Assembly (NCBI RefSeq): GCF_030272615.1
Contig: NC_081413.1
Location: forward strand, 142,439,976 to 142,503,975
From: Cryptomeria japonica
Lineage: Eukaryota > Streptophyta > Pinopsida > Cupressales > Cupressaceae
DNA: 64,000 nt
Direction of reading: 5' to 3'
The translations under genes and the position numbers were made by a program. Shown in pieces: positions 11,729 to 24,824 of this stretch. The notes under the pieces were generated by a model. It was not told where the DNA came from. It did no database searches and saw only the letters and a program-made list of their open reading frames with translations. Positions within the stretch are counted from its first letter, which is position 1. Each line of letters starts with the position of its first letter.

Positions 11729-14700
11729 GATTGTGTTGGTTCATTCAATATTGATGATCTTTCCTGATAATGCTTAGGAAGAGTGTCAATTTTTCCATCC
11801 ATCAGTGCCTCAAAGAGGTTTTTAGCATTGGATACACCCTTTCTTTTTACTTTTTTTAATGATCTAACACTATCATTGCATGGTTTTCACCGTTAGATCA
11901 ATTTTTTGCTTGATTTGTTTGGCGGCTAAAAGACTTAGAACTCCCCAAGTTAAAAGATATGTTATGAGATCTTCTAGTGGAACATGTTTCTGGATTCACA
12001 AAATAGAGGTGATGGACAATAACATAGTCATCTTGGAAGATGGTTATATTAAGTGATTTTCTTTGTTCCCAGTCAATGAGTTCGAGATGTACTAATGGTA
12101 AGGAATCATCTAGTGGGTTAAGGTATGGGGCAGTAAGGGTCATGATGAAAATATTTTCAAGGTTTGTGATAGAAAAGTTGAGATCTATGATATTGCTCTC
12201 CTCGAGATTATCTATCTCGTTCTGAGTTTGATCGTCCTCATTAGAGTCATCGATATGTTGTGGTCCAAATTTAAATTGTCTAGACCCTAAGCTTTTTCCT
12301 TCGTAGGGTATTGGTGCATATGTTTGTATCACATCAATCTCTTTATCCTCACATGACCATTCAAAAGGTGAAAGTGAATCCCACTCCATTTCATTTGATT
12401 CTTTTTCAGAACTAGCTTGCAATCTATATATTTGTTCATAGAGATTCTAGGTAGCTTCCTCTCTCTTTATGGAAAGTTCTTTTTGTTTTTTATTATTCTC
12501 TTCCTCTTGTTTCTTGTAGACTACTTCTTTTTGTTGTTGTTATTGAACTACTTCTTGTTGTTATTGTTTAGATTTTATTTTTGTTTCTTGTCCATGAGTC
12601 GGTTTGTCTTGTCTAAAACCTAGTCCCATATTGTCTTTGGCATTTTGAGAAGGAAGTCATATAGATTTGAGAATACCTTTTTTTCTTTTGTCTACAGGAC
12701 CACTACCACCATATCCCATTTTTTTCAAAATATGTATCATTTTCCATATTGTTCTATTGGTATACTGGCATTGTATATTTCTTGTTGGGATTCATCTTTA
12801 ACTTTGTACAACTACTTTAGGATAACTTTTTCATCACTTTCATCAACTAGAATACCTACTCTTACAAATGCACCATCAAAAATCTTGATTGGTTGCGAAG
12901 ATTATTGCTTGGATGTTGATGGTTGCCCATATGATTTTTGGTAAATTGGTAACTTCGAGAGACATAAAGAATGTTCAAAAGAATACTTTCCCATACCCTT
13001 ATCTTTTAGTTGAATCTTTTTCTCAAAATCTATTGATAAAGAATTGAGTTGGATTTCACTGCTTGATGAAGTAGAAGCAAGGGCTTCCCTATTGTGTGGT
13101 ACAAAGACATCTTGAACTGCCTTGAGATTATCATAGTACTAGAAGGGATTAGGATTTGCTCAGTTTGATATTTCTTGTCCATTTTACAGGAATTTTAAAC
13201 ATTGTTATTAGGTAGATGGCACTGCCTACATTTCATGGATCCAAGGTCGACCCAAGAGTATGTTATAGGACAAGTCTATGTCTAAGACTTGGAAAATTGT
13301 ATCTTTTTGAATTGGTCTCAATCTAATGGGCATTACCACTAATCCTTTTGAGGATCTCTCTTCATCATCATAAGCTTTGATGGTTATATTTCTCTAAGGA
13401 TTTATAACATTTTCTAAGAAACCCAATGCATGAATAAGCTTTAAAGTACAAATATTTAGACCAACTCCTCCATCTATTAATACATGTTTGACCCAATGTT
13501 TATAAATTAAAACCTTGACATGGAGGGGAGTGTTATACAAATGACTCAAGGAGATGTCATTGTTCTCAGAAAATGATAGATTGTGAGGTGTAGTTAAATG
13601 CCCCACCATGGCTTGGAATCAATCGACATCCAAATTGTTAGATACCATGGTGTCTACTAGAGCTCTTTCTAGAATATGTGAGTGAGATTTTAAGAAGTTC
13701 TAGTATGGATATTTTTGCTGGTGTCTTTTACAATTGATCTATTAGGTTGTATTGATTTGAAGGGATAGCCGATGTTTTAGAAGTGTTGTCTTTCAATACA
13801 AACTTGGACTTCTCTCACGTTGTTACATTTACTGGTCTATATTATTGTTTATCCTTGATTTTGATGACATTTACTTGGTTGTTAGATGTCGAAATATAAT
13901 TGATGACATTGTCATATATGTAATTCACTTTGCTCCCTTTGTTGTTTGATGAAGATGGTTCTCCCTTTTCATATTTAGGAAGAGGATCTTTGAATGCTCC
14001 GTGATCATCATTTGTTTTATTTTCTTCCAGAGTTATATCACCACTATCTATCAAGTATTGAACTAAATGTTTTAATCTTTGGCTATCATTAGTTCTATGA
14101 AACTCACAATTATACACCTCATTCCACCATGCTAATTTGACTTTTGGTTTGAAATCTCATGTATCAGGAAATGTTATGAGTTTCTTTACAAGGAGCTCTT
14201 TGAATGTTGATTCGAGTGACCTCTCCAAAGGTGTAAATTTTCTTCAATATGGTGTAGGTGCTAGTTTAGATTCGATGTTATCTAGATTGTTTGAGGGTGT
14301 AGTACCTGGCAAGTTTAAGATTGGTTTCTTTGGTTCTATGTTATGTGCATCGACCACACCATCATTAAAAATGTTCTTGATTATTGTGTAAAATTTTGAT
14401 TTGTCGTTGTTATTGGTGTTGTTGTAATTATTAGAAAAGTTTGTTCCATCTTTAGAGAATTTCAATACTCCTCTTTTAACTAGGGCTTCCTCAATTTTGA
14501 GACCATTTTCAATCAGTTTTTCAAAACTTGGTGGACATTATAGTTGGAGTCTATAAGTCATCTCGTTGTTTAGATTGTCAATAAAGATATCCATCTTCTC
14601 TCTCTCAGGTATCAGATGAGAATATCTAGCAAATAATCATCCCCACCTTTGTAAGAATGTAAGGAATGATTCACCATTTTACTATTTTTATTACATAAGC

Positions 14701-15423
14701 CGAGTACAGTTATCTCATGTTGGATGTTGTATGAATATTGAGATACAAATTTGTTTACCAACTCTTCGAATGTTTTAATACTTGGTGTAAGTTTTGATAA
14801 CCATTCCATGGTTTGTCCACCCAAACTTCTTGGAAACAACCTCATCAAATAGGTCTCATTGTTTGCAAATTCCAAACTCATGGTGCAAAATTCCCTCACA
14901 TGGTCTTGTGGGTCAGTTTTGCCATTATATTTATCATATTTTGGAATTTCACAATTTGATGGAAATGGTATCATGTTCAAATTTTGATCAAACAAATAGG
15001 GGCAAATGTCTTCCAATGAATATCTCCTTGTTGTTCCCCTTTGTATGTCTTGCATTTGTTGTTGAAGAGCCTGAATTTGTAGTGTTAAAGTGCTTTAGAC
15101 ATTATTATCATTAGTTCTTGCATCAACTTTTGCTTTCTTGAGATCTTCTTTTAGTTTGTTTATATTGAAATTAGTAGGTAGTTTAGTACCTTGACTCGCC
15201 AACATCAAAAATTATTTTTCTCAATTAGTTTCTAGAAGCTTTTCCATAAATTTATGGAATTTGGGGTCTTGTTGAGCCTCTTGAATTAGTTCATCAGTTA
15301 TCTCCTCTATTTTGGTATCTTTATACTTGTGAAAAGGATTTCCTCTCTTTCTGCCATAATAGGTGGAGTTTCTACCTCCTTTTCTTTAAGTTTCAGTTTC
15401 TGAGATCTTGTCAAAATGGGCAT
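11729..15423 (-). pseudogene. E1 gag-protease and linker
   Basis: The likely start is ATG 15423 (MPILTRSQKLKLKEKE), because E3 gag starts the same way (MPVLTRVQRQKIAE). The retroviral-type gag core lies at about 15055-14650 (YLMRLFPRSLGGQTMEWLSK, FVSQYSYNIQHE). An Asn-rich spacer and a basic segment follow. The protease at 13609-13240 keeps its active-site motif VLIDGGVGLN and the downstream YNILLGRPWIHEM, followed by a stop. The linker at 12422-11760 is acidic and leads to the solo LTR insertion point. The reading frame changes at least four times. This would have formed the capsid and cleaved the polyprotein; it cannot do so now. Confidence 0.88.
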
Positions 15424-17424
15424 GCAAGTGATTGAAATTGTTTTAAAATTTTGATCTTTGTTGTGGGTGCCAATTTAATATGAGATACCTAAGTCAAATA
15501 GGAAAGATCTTTCTTATTGATAAGACTAGGGTAATCTGATTTGCGGTTATGTTTCTTGATAAAGGATGGCATATCCTGATAAATGAAAGTCTACTGAAAA
15601 TTAGAGAAATAATTGCACTTAAGTTGTTTGATCTAAGTTTATAAGAAATAATTGTACTTGCAATAACTGATTTTTCCCAGTTTAATTGATATTTTGATGA
15701 TAGATAAGCTCAACTTTGAAAGGGGGTCTGAAAAAGATTTTGGTTTTCTGACAAATTTTAAAATTTTCTCTTTGTTTGAGATGTTTTTTAGTTAACAGGT
15801 TGATGCACTAAAAGAGACAGTGAATGCACTAAAATATATTCAAATGTGTCAAAATCTCCTACAGATGTGCTAAAATAGGACTAAAATTGGCTATTATGAC
15901 TGTGTTGAAGGTTGGAAATTTTTCTTGCCTAATTAGCTATTGTATTACTCTGATGTGCTACTATGTTTCTTTTATGCACTAATGAAGACCTTGATGTGTT
16001 GTTATACTATGTGTATGCCCTAATGTTTTCTATCAATATGGTAAACTGCTCTTGTGATTGGAAATTTTGAAAATTTGATTGTGTTTTGAGTGAAAAGTCT
16101 ATGTGTTTAATGGACGATCTTTTGAAAAATGACTAAAAATACAACAACAAGTAATAAGACAATAGTTTTGATTTGTTTCACCCTATGATCTAAACAATAA
16201 GTGCATGTTCCAATGATCTTTTCAAATCCCTTTTGTATTCACTGGTTTGAACAATAAAGATACATCAATCAGACACTTGTATTCTCAAGGGTCATTAATA
16301 ATACCACAACCCACATCTTCATACTCCTTCAACTCAAACAACCTTGTCACACTTGAGGGTGCGCCCATTTTTTCCTTTTGCTAGAAGTTGAACCAAAGAG
16401 AATTGCTTCTCAATTCGATCATTTTCTTGGGATCTGTATGGTGAGTGTCGTGGGGGTGGATTCTTCCCCACCCTTGAGCTGTGATACTATAATATTTAGA
16501 TAACTGACTCAACTTGGCTTCTACACTTAAAGTTTGTAGTAAGGGTTTCATTTGATGCGTCAATGATAAAATCCCTCAAGAGGCTTCCCAACCTTTAGAA
16601 TAAAGGCTTTACTTATCTCAAGGATAATGGGGGAAGGTTATCAATGAACACTACCATTGAATGTGATTTTCATCACAATCCATATTTGATTATAGTGGGT
16701 TGGAATTCTTGGCATTAGCCATTCCCACTTAGGTTGTTCCCCTCTCACCTAGCCTTATAGGATACTTGGGAGGGCAGGCCTGCTAAAAGGTGTTATCCTA
16801 ACGCAAAAATTGAAAGTGAGTATAGCCTTTTGGTCACCTAGTTGAGGAGAGAGCATAGGCCTATCATAAGACAAAGAAGAAATGATGTTCATCAACCTTG
16901 TATTTAAAGTAGATTCCTAATTTAATCAAAGGAAATAAATCAAGAAAACCATGCTTGAGCATCATTAGTAGTTTTAAAACTAGTCTTTAAAAGCATATTG
17001 TTTTATATTTTTCATCTTTGATAGCATATTGGGTACCTGCAAAACATAATTGTACAAATTATTCTCATATTTTTCAAAATTTTGTCAAAATAAGTATATG
17101 CACTAAAATAGAGCTTGTACACACTAATGTTTGTAGTAAATATGCTAATAAACATGGTAAATGCACTAATAAATAACTCTAATGCACTATTTTGATGAAT
17201 TAATGTGCTAAAAGAAAGGAATACAACGTTGAATGGTCATGTTGATGCACAAAAAATTGGTGTAAATGTGTTGCTCTAGTCCTTCAATAAGCTATAACAG
17301 AGTTCCTATACGCTAAAAGTTACACTCAAAGCGCTACAATTTTTCACCTATTCACTATTCTGGGATGCTAATAAAAACCTATCCTTGAACTTGTGAGAAA
17401 TTTGTTAAAAATTTTGGGGATGGG
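15424..17424 (-). other. E1 untranslated leader between primer site and gag
   Basis: This is non-coding. It carries two clusters of a short repeated word, at about 15795-16030 and 17095-17345 (gatgcactaaaa, gatgtgctaaaa, aatgcactaat). They flank a more ordinary segment that shares stretches such as gtttgtagtaagggttt with the leader of E3 (around 45100). See the finding on paired word arrays. Confidence 0.65.
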
Positions 17425-17441
17425 CCCTACGGTGGACACCA
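17425..17441 (-). promoter_or_regulatory. E1 primer-binding site
   Basis: On the minus strand TGGTGTCCACCGTAGGG lies four bases after the LTR end (ACACACA|TTTT). It starts with TGG as expected for a tRNA 3' end. The E3 site is the same sequence with a few changes. I do not assign the tRNA. Confidence 0.8.
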
Positions 17442-17445
17442 AAAA

Positions 17446-18918
17446 TGTGTGTGAAAATATGTGACAATTGATAAACAATAGTGTAAATGACACACCAGTG
17501 AAACATTATATCAAAGGACATAATTAATAAGAAAATTAAGCAAACAATCATTTGAATAAGTTCTATTGATCTCTATCTCTAAGGATTCTTCAACTTATGT
17601 TTTTTCTCTCAGATCATTGAGCACTTGACTTTCAGAATGACAACCTAAAGAATAAGTGCTATGATAAAATGATCTATATACTATGCAAATAAGATCTATA
17701 TAAGAGTAATAATGTTGTTATAATTGATCTATAATAATGAAAATTCTATGCTAACATGATTAATTGCTAAGGATAATGATATTATAATCTAAAATGCTTC
17801 CAAAATGGTTGTGTGTGAGAGAGACTTTACTAATGAGAGAGATTTCTCGTATCATTGATGATGACGGAATGAGTCCTTTTTACAGAGGAAATGGACAAAT
17901 GAAGGGTTGTGATTCAACTGATGGAGAAAGGGTTAGGATATCCTAAGGAAGTGGTGATCCTCCATCCATGTGCTCCTTTTCAAGCCAATCACATGTTGAC
18001 AAGTGTCAACATGGGAAGGCTTGAGAGGAGAGGGACAAAGCATCAAATGCTTGAGATGTGATGGTTACCATGGGTGGTTAGGTTAATGTCATTTTAATGG
18101 ATAAAGCTTTTGTCCAAGGGGTAAAGGAATGTGCAAGGGTTTAAGGGTTAGATTGGTCAAAGTATTAAATGTTTGAAGAGACTTGAGGGTTACCATAGAT
18201 GGTTGGGTTAAGGTTAGGTTAATGGATAAAACTTTTGTCCAAGGGGTAAAGGAATGTGCAAGGGTTAAAAGGTTAGACTGGTCAAAGCATTAAATGCTTG
18301 AAGAGACTTGAGGGTTACCATGGATGGTTGGGTTAATGGATAAGTCTCTAACCAAGGGTCAAAGGCCCATGTGGGTTAACTTGTGGAAGGGAAAAGGTCT
18401 TTAAGGCTTTGTAAGAGTCTTAATTGTTTTGAGAAGTGAGTCTTCCATAATCCCTTAGTTTAGGAATGTGCAAACACTTAGAGGGGGATTAGGCTAATGA
18501 TAGGGGTTTAGACATGATTAGGAGAAGGATTGGTGTGCAACTTGCATTTTCTATAAAGTGCAAGTGGATGAGGGTTTTAGAAATTTAAATAAATATTTAT
18601 TTATTTATTTAAATGTGAGGGATGGGATTTAGGGATTTTAAATAAATATTAATTTATTTAAATGTGAGAAAGGGATTTAATTAAAAAATATGATTTATTT
18701 TTTAATTAAAAGTTAGAATATGGTTAAGTGAATTAAATTAAATAATTTATTTTAATCAATAGAAGGTGGTTGGGGTGAATTAATTAAATATTTATTTAAT
18801 TAATAGTTGAAAAAGGAGAAAGGATAAATCAAATGTGAATTTAATTAATAGTTAGATAAATGATAATTAAACATATATTAAATTTATTTAATCAAGTGGA
18901 TAGAAATAGGTGTCTATA
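17446..18918 (-). repeat. E1 5' LTR
   Basis: On the minus strand the LTR begins TATAGACACC at 18918 and ends CACACACA at 17446. E3 LTRs begin TGCATACACC or TGTATACACC, so the expected TG has become TA here. It is about 1.47 kb long and contains a tandem repeat (18093-18345) and AT-rich segments rich in aattaa words at its start. The partner LTR is absent. Confidence 0.8.
18093..18345. repeat. Tandem repeat within the E1 LTR (about 115-126 bp, two copies plus part)
   Basis: Units start ttaatggataaa(g/a)cttttg at 18093 and 18219, with a partial third unit at 18333. They share gtaaaggaatgtgcaagggt and gagacttgagggttaccat. Confidence 0.9.
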
Positions 18919-19090
18919 GATAGAAAGATGAAGATGGAGATTGGAATTCATATATGGAGATAGGTAGAGAGAGAGATATAGGGGTAGAGAGAATTGTAAA
19001 GATATTGAAATAGAGATAGGGGAAGAGATTGAAGAATAAATATGGAGGGATCGAGATAGGAGGGAGAAGAGATATAGATATAGAGGTCTA

Positions 19091-19137
<47 letters not shown>

Positions 19138-19817
19138 ATTAATTGATAGATAGAGGGAGTCATATCTAGAGATAGAGGAGGAGAGAGAAAGATGGAGGTA
19201 AAGCAAAAGAGGGAGAGAAATAGATAGAGAGATAGAGAGAGTTAGAGGGATAGATAAAGATATAATGGAGATATATAGATGAGAGAAGGGGGGAGATAGA
19301 GATAGATATAGATGATGAGATAGAGATATGGAGAGATCAATATATAAGAACCTATATAAGGGAGGAGAGGGAGAGGGAGAGATAGATCAGAAAATAGAGA
19401 GAGAGAGAGAGAGAGAGAGTGATATAGATTGTGGAGATATAGAGAGATAGAGAGGGTTATATATATATATATACATATACATATACATATATATATACAT
19501 GTATATACATATATATCTATATATATGTATATATATGTATATATATATATGTATATACATATATATACATGTATATATACATATACATATGTATATACAT
19601 ATATATATGTATATATACATGTATATATGTATATATATGTGTGTGTATATATATACACACACATATATATATACACATGTATATACATATATATATATAC
19701 ATATATATATATATGTATATATATATACATATATATATATGTATATATATATATACATATATACATACACATGCACACACACACACACACCTCTCTGTGT
19801 GTGTGTGTGTGTGTGTG
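18919..19817. repeat. Long compound microsatellite: GA-rich, then TA/TATACA, then CA/TG
   Basis: GATA/GAGA-rich sequence runs to about 19440 with pure (GA)n at 19093-19133 and 19395-19420. Mixed (TA)n/(TATACA)n runs at 19457-19767. Then come (CA)n and (TG)n up to 19817. It lies between the end of the E1 LTR and the start of the X1 LTR. Long open frames on both strands here are artefacts of the repeat. Confidence 0.95.
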
Positions 19818-20769
19818 TGGAAATTGACACTTATTCGGTGACTTTTGATGCTTGATTCATGGTTTAGGGTTGTCATTGATGGAAAATTGTTTTGGAGATT
19901 TGATCCAGTGGTCGTGATTTCTCTTATCCAAAAGAAGGAGTTAACTGGTAGGTAGTTAATCGGTAATTTGGGGCTATCTTAGTGATGTTTTGGTCCAAAA
20001 AGATTTTCAATGATTGTGGTGATTTTGGTCATTGATTTTGTGATCTCGGTGAATGTGAAGATCCTTAGGAAGTGTATAAATATACTCTTCTAATCCGGTG
20101 CTATGTTTTGTTAAAGATTAAAGCTGACTTGAAGCTACAAGTTACACTTTTTTTTAGCTGACTTGGAGGAGATTATTTTTTATAAGACGGGATATATAAG
20201 ACTAAATTGGTGATTGGTTTTTAGTGTGATATATTTGTGGTGATCATTTTTGGTGCAATTGAGCGCAGTTAATCTAGTAGTTGACTGAGACAGAAATAGA
20301 GTATTTATAGAGCGAGTACAGTCAGAGATCTAGTGATTAATTGGAACTTATTTATGCATTATCATTTTCTACTTTAGAGTTCATTTCACTATATCTCCTC
20401 ATTGTAATTGCATTGTAAGTCATTGAGACTTCCCTGAAGTTTGTAGCCTTCCAGGTCATTGTAATTTAGCAGTGAGCTCTAGCTGGTGAGCATGAATGCA
20501 AGTGAATTCCCCATCTATGTAATATTTATGTACTCCTGGCCATAGTATATGAATATTGTGGGTTCTTGTCCCACCATGGTTTTTCCCTTTCCAGTTTTCC
20601 ACGTAAAAAAAATTGGTGTTGTGGATCTGTGGTCTATTTATTGCTTGTTTATGTTCTTTACTTTTACACATTGCTAATTAGTGGATAAAGAATAAGTTTG
20701 TGAATTTGGTTTTCAACAGATCACTTATTCACCCCCCCCTCCCCCTCTTAGTGATCCTTGACTCTAACA
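19818..20769 (+). repeat. X1 5' LTR (952 bp)
   Basis: It starts TGGAAATTGACAC (X2 starts TGGCAATTGACAC) and ends GACTCTAACA, next to the primer site. It carries a C-rich run (acccccccctccccctc) just before the end. It also has the block caccatggtttttccc...gttttccacgtaaaa, which is shared by every X-family LTR in the window. Confidence 0.9.
20075..20082 (+). promoter_or_regulatory. Candidate TATA box in the X1 5' LTR
   Basis: TATAAATA lies about 255 bp into the LTR. It is lost in the 3' LTR copy (tatgattataac around 51248), so only the 5' copy looks promoter-competent. It is a sequence motif only. Confidence 0.45.
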
Positions 20770-20771
20770 AT

Positions 20772-20784
20772 TGGTATCAGAGCC
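20772..20784 (+). promoter_or_regulatory. X1 primer-binding site, initiator tRNA-Met type
   Basis: TGGTATCAGAGCC sits two bases after the LTR end. This is the usual Met-tRNA primer site of plant copia elements. The identical word follows the LTR of B (29338) and of X2 (63429, minus strand). Confidence 0.93.
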
Positions 20785-20837
20785 TAGTTCCTTTAAGGAA
20801 GCTTTATCTCTTGAGAAAGATCTAGGAGATTGATTTA

Positions 20838-21894
20838 ATGGATTCTAGTTTGTAGAGACAACTCAGTGTGGCACTTGAGGATCTTGATGCACCTAGAAAT
20901 GAGATCTATACTTTGAAAAAGAATTTGAATGTTGTTGATGATTTCATTAATGACCTGAAGGATCAAGAAAGCATCTGTAGAGAGAAGATGAAGGAATTAA
21001 TGGACAAGTTAAAGGAGAAAGAAGATCAAATCATGGAATACTAGGATAAAGTTGATGCAGTTAACAAGCTTCAGAGAGAGAATGTTTCTTTGAATAATGA
21101 GATGCAATCCATTGTAATGAGGCCGACTAAGGAGATTAATGATCAGAAGAAGAATGAAGAGAATCTAGCACAATCATTGAAGGAAAGAGTTGATGAATGC
21201 TTCAGGCCTACCTATGAATGATTACTTCAAGCTTTAGTTGACACAATCAAGGAATAATGGTCAAGAACTCGAAAGACAGATTGCTACCTTGAGGGATGAA
21301 ATTGCTACTGCTAATGAATAGAAAGAGAAATTCAAAGCTATCTCAACAAGGCTTGATGAGATGCTAAAAAGTTAGAGACATGGAAAGGATATGTGAGGTC
21401 TAGGATTTGAGAAAGGTGAATCCTCCAGATTTGGACAACGCAATGCAAAAATTGATCAAAAGAAGAGAAAGAATTATCCGGTAAGATATAACCTAATACT
21501 ATTAAGTTCAATAGTATATGCTTTACTTGCAATAAATTTGTTCATATGGCAAGTCAATGCAGAAGTAGGATGAATAATGGAGTGAACAACATTTATAATG
21601 TTCCTACCTTTACCGGTCAGTGTTTCATATGCAATAATTTTGGACACAGGTCAAATATGTGTGGAGCAATAATGAAGAACTTCCAAAACAAAAGATGTTA
21701 TTCTTGCGGAATGTTTGGACAAGGTTCCTAATCAGTACAGGACAAGACCAAATCAAATGAACTTCAGACCTATGCAGAATAATGTTGTTTGCAGAGCATG
21801 CAACAAAACCAATCACACTACAAAGTACTACAGGAGCAAGAATAGTGTTTTTCTACACAAGATCAAATCAAATGAAAAGGGAAAGGCAAGGTAA
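20838..21894 (+). pseudogene. X1 ORF1: gag-like coiled-coil and CCHC zinc-knuckle protein
   Basis: The ATG at 20838 starts a frame (MDSSL, then TAG at codon 6) that reads as a charged, heptad-rich coiled coil (KMKELMDKLKEKEDQIM, LQRENVSLNNEM) to about 21380. A linker follows (GLGFEKGESSRFGQ). Then come the zinc knuckles: CFTCNKFVHMASQC, CFICNNFGHRSNMC, a damaged third (CYSCGMFGQ) and a damaged fourth (CRACNKTNHTTKYY, last Cys lost). The stop is at 21892-21894. It matches X2 ORF1 in order and motifs (GLGFEKGQSS, CFVCNRFGHIARQC). The likely role is capsid assembly and RNA binding. It has several in-frame stops and at least one frameshift and is not functional. Confidence 0.85.
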
Positions 21895-21996
21895 CTAGGG
21901 AAGAACCCTCATCTAGTAACTAGGTCTTTTGGCCTTAGGGGGAGACAAACTCATGCAAATCTTGCAGTACCCCTTAATGAGATATGTAGTCAATGG

Positions 21997-23128
21997 TGTT
22001 GTAGTTGTGAAGTAGGGTACCTGCAGCTGCAACACAAACACACAATAGATCATTACAAGCATGGTTATAAAATTAAAAGAAAATGAAAGATAAACCATGA
22101 CAAAGTGACCTATCACCTCCTAAGAGATGCAAGTATGGATCTTATCTCAGATCTAGATAAGCAACCTCAGTGACTTGACTACACCTAGACGGGGGATTTG
22201 AAATGCTAATGATATGCAAGCTAGATGAGATTGATTATGCTAGATTGATCCAAGAGTCTAATTAAGATAATGATATGCATGATTAAGCTATGATGATGAT
22301 GAAATTGAGCTAGAAAAGAGATTGATTAAGCTACATGATTCAACAATTATGCTAGAAAATTATCAAATTAAGCTAGATCTAAGATGCAATTGCCTATAAT
22401 AACAATGCTCAAATGATATGTTAAAATGGATATGCCTAAATTGATTTTAGATCGTATCCTTTGTTCTCCAAAATGGGGGATATTTATAGGATTTCCAAGG
22501 CTAGGGGTGAGGTGGCAGGAATCAATGGTCAAGATTGAGTCTGAAGATATCAAGGGTGAAATTGGAGGAGGTTGGAGGAAGGGACAATTGTCATCTCTAT
22601 GGTGACAAGTGTCAAGGAGTCTTTCTCATGAGAGGGCAAGTATCCAAGGGACGACATATGTGGCTTAAGTGCCATGTGTCTCAAAGGGAAAATATCCAAC
22701 CCATAGGAGGTTAGGATGTGCAAGATAGGATAAGGTTAGTTAAACCCAGGGGTATGTGAAATGGGTTTGGTTAGAGGGATGGTTAGGTTATGTGGTTAGA
22801 AGTTAGGAGGTATGTGGGTAATTTGAATTTAAAAATTCAAATAATAGGAAAGGGATGATTAACTTTCAACAAATCATAAATTGTTTTGTTTTAATTAATT
22901 AGGGGATTAAAAGGGAATGAATTGAATGGGGGGATTAATTAATTTGGATTAATTAATCAAAGGGGACTATTGAAATGAACCTATTAAATAAATCCTTAGA
23001 TTTATTAATAAGTAGATGAAAGAGATTTAATCAAATTTCTAATGAATTCAATTAAAAGATGGAAGGGGGATTAATTAAATAATTACTTATTCAATTAATT
23101 ATCTTCGGACCATTTTTAGGTGTATACA
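21997..23128 (-). repeat. E3 3' LTR (1132 bp)
   Basis: On the minus strand it starts TGTATACACCTAAAAATGG at 23128, right after the polypurine tract, and ends CACAACTACAACA at 21997. It pairs with 45952-47090 along its whole length. Confidence 0.95.
22480..22489 (-). promoter_or_regulatory. Candidate TATA box in the E3 3' LTR
   Basis: Minus strand CTATAAATATCCCCC is kept in both LTRs (here and at 46429-46438), about 640-660 bp into the LTR. This is a plausible promoter by sequence alone. Confidence 0.5.
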
Positions 23129-23142
23129 TTTTGCCCCTCTTT
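23129..23142 (-). promoter_or_regulatory. E3 polypurine tract
   Basis: Minus strand AAAGAGGGGCAAAA directly precedes the 3' LTR. This is the typical second-strand priming tract of plant Ty3/gypsy elements. Confidence 0.9.
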
Positions 23143-24824
23143 GAAGTGAGATGTGATGACGTGTTGATTTAAAGAATAATCTCATTTTGATGATGTCATT
23201 GGTTCAATAAGATTCCACAGACATTGATTAACAAATTGCGGTATGATGATACCCCCTCAGGAGATCAATTGAGATAATTGACCTTTGGAGTGTTTGGATC
23301 ATTGCGAAATTAATTTCCCAATTAGAATTGATTTGATTTTTGCAACATTGATTGATGAAAGTGTGAGTTATTTGATGTGATAATTTAGAAAGCTTGATTG
23401 AAGTCGACAAGATTTATTAGATTGATAAGATTGAGATTTAGTCTAGTTTCAAGAATGACACCTCTTGTATAAGACAAAGATGATCAAAGCGTCTAGTTTC
23501 AGGAATGATATATCTTGTGTAAGACTTGATGAGAACATCTAGTTCTAGGAAAGATACATCCTGTATAAGACATGATAGAATAGATCAGATGAGATCGATT
23601 GATAGAATTTATAAGGTTGATTAGATAAATAACTGACATTTTTTTGATATCAGGTTGCAGGAAGATTCAGATGTGCTGATATGGGTTCTTTTAAGTGGGT
23701 AGCATAAGATTTGCACTGGGTCGACAATAGCTAGAGAGAGATGAGTCATCATTTTGATTGTGTATACACTTATGATGATACTTTGATGATTCCTGGAATA
23801 GATTTGGCCTTGGATAAGATAAACTTGTGTGATCCCATGCAAGAATGAAATCCAATCTAAATGCAAATGCAAATGAAATGCAAAGCTACGATCGGACCAA
23901 TCGTTGGGCTATTGCATTTTATCATCCTTGAGCTTTTTAAAATGTGGGAAGTGAGTGCAAACATCAATGGTAGAATTAAACCATGATGACCAGAGCACTA
24001 CTTTCTTGGATTTTGATATTGTAAGTTAGCACAAGAATCGAGGTATAATTGAACCAAGATGACCTAAGTGTTGCTTGCATAAAACAAGTAGTATTAACCA
24101 TTTCTATACACAAATTAGAAATGTCTTTGATGATACTCTGATGATCATGTCCTAAGACAAATTTGCACATATTAATGATTAATTTACAGACAGCAGACAA
24201 TAAAAATATCATGTTCTTTCTTTGTTCCTCTAGTCAAAGACATCCTGGAGTCACTTAGAAATCATGATAGTGAAAATCAAGATGGAAAAGTTGAACCAAA
24301 GTGTTAAAAGCATTATCCAAAATATACCATCCATTAAAAAGTGTGTGATGTGTTTAGACTGACATGTGCTAGTTTTATGGTTGACAATTTGATCTTATGT
24401 TCAACGTTGGATGTGTCTCAGTTTTAACTTGACAAGAGTTGCCTAACTATTGTTCTACCTATTTGATGAAGCTCAAAATGATAAAAAAATTTACCCCAAG
24501 CCTAGAAACAAAGTCATTATGATATACGCAATGATCCAAACCATGGTGAGAAATCAGCTATGATGCTTGCGTATGGACAAAGGTTTATTATGGATATGAA
24601 CAACGCTGATGGAAAATGAATGCAAGTGGAAGGATGCATGAACTAATAGATGGAAGAGCTAGCTGACAGATAGCGCCTGTTTTCCAAGTTTTCACCATCT
24701 GTTTTTATTGCACTTTTTCTCATATTTGATTTTTTTGTTGTTTATTTTTCACTATTTTTGTATTTTCCAATGTTTTTTTATTTTTGTGCTTTTTCACTAG
24801 TTTTTTTTGGATTTTTTTGTTTTT
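23143..24824 (-). other. E3 untranslated region after pol
   Basis: About 1.7 kb without coding signal lies between the pol stop and the polypurine tract. There is a strongly T-rich tract on the plus strand at 24690-24826. A short local repeat (gtctagtttc(a/t)(a/g)gaatgata) occurs near 23440-23550. Confidence 0.7.

Larger units (their letters stand above)
6556..18918 (-). mobile_element. E1: truncated Ty3/gypsy retrotransposon (Tat-like), minus strand
   Basis: Read on the minus strand, the order is 5' LTR (18918-17446), primer site (17441-17425), leader, gag-protease (15423-11729), then RT-RNase H (7861-6556). A solo LTR at 7862-11728 interrupts it. The element stops abruptly after the RNase H domain near 6556, so integrase and the 3' LTR are missing. 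Its proteins match the more complete element E3 at 21997-47090 block for block, which is how frames and order were assigned. All ORFs are broken. Confidence 0.9.

Noticed and set aside
14137-15114. Plus-strand open frames across E1 gag
   Set aside because: They are antisense to the gag core identified on the minus strand by comparison with E3.
18892-19206. Ser/Leu-rich minus-strand open frames
   Set aside because: They are (GA)n/(CT)n-rich low-complexity sequence.
19242-19876. Long open frames of I/Y/T/H and C/V repeats on both strands
   Set aside because: They are translations of TA, CA and TG microsatellites, open in several frames at once, with no biological composition.
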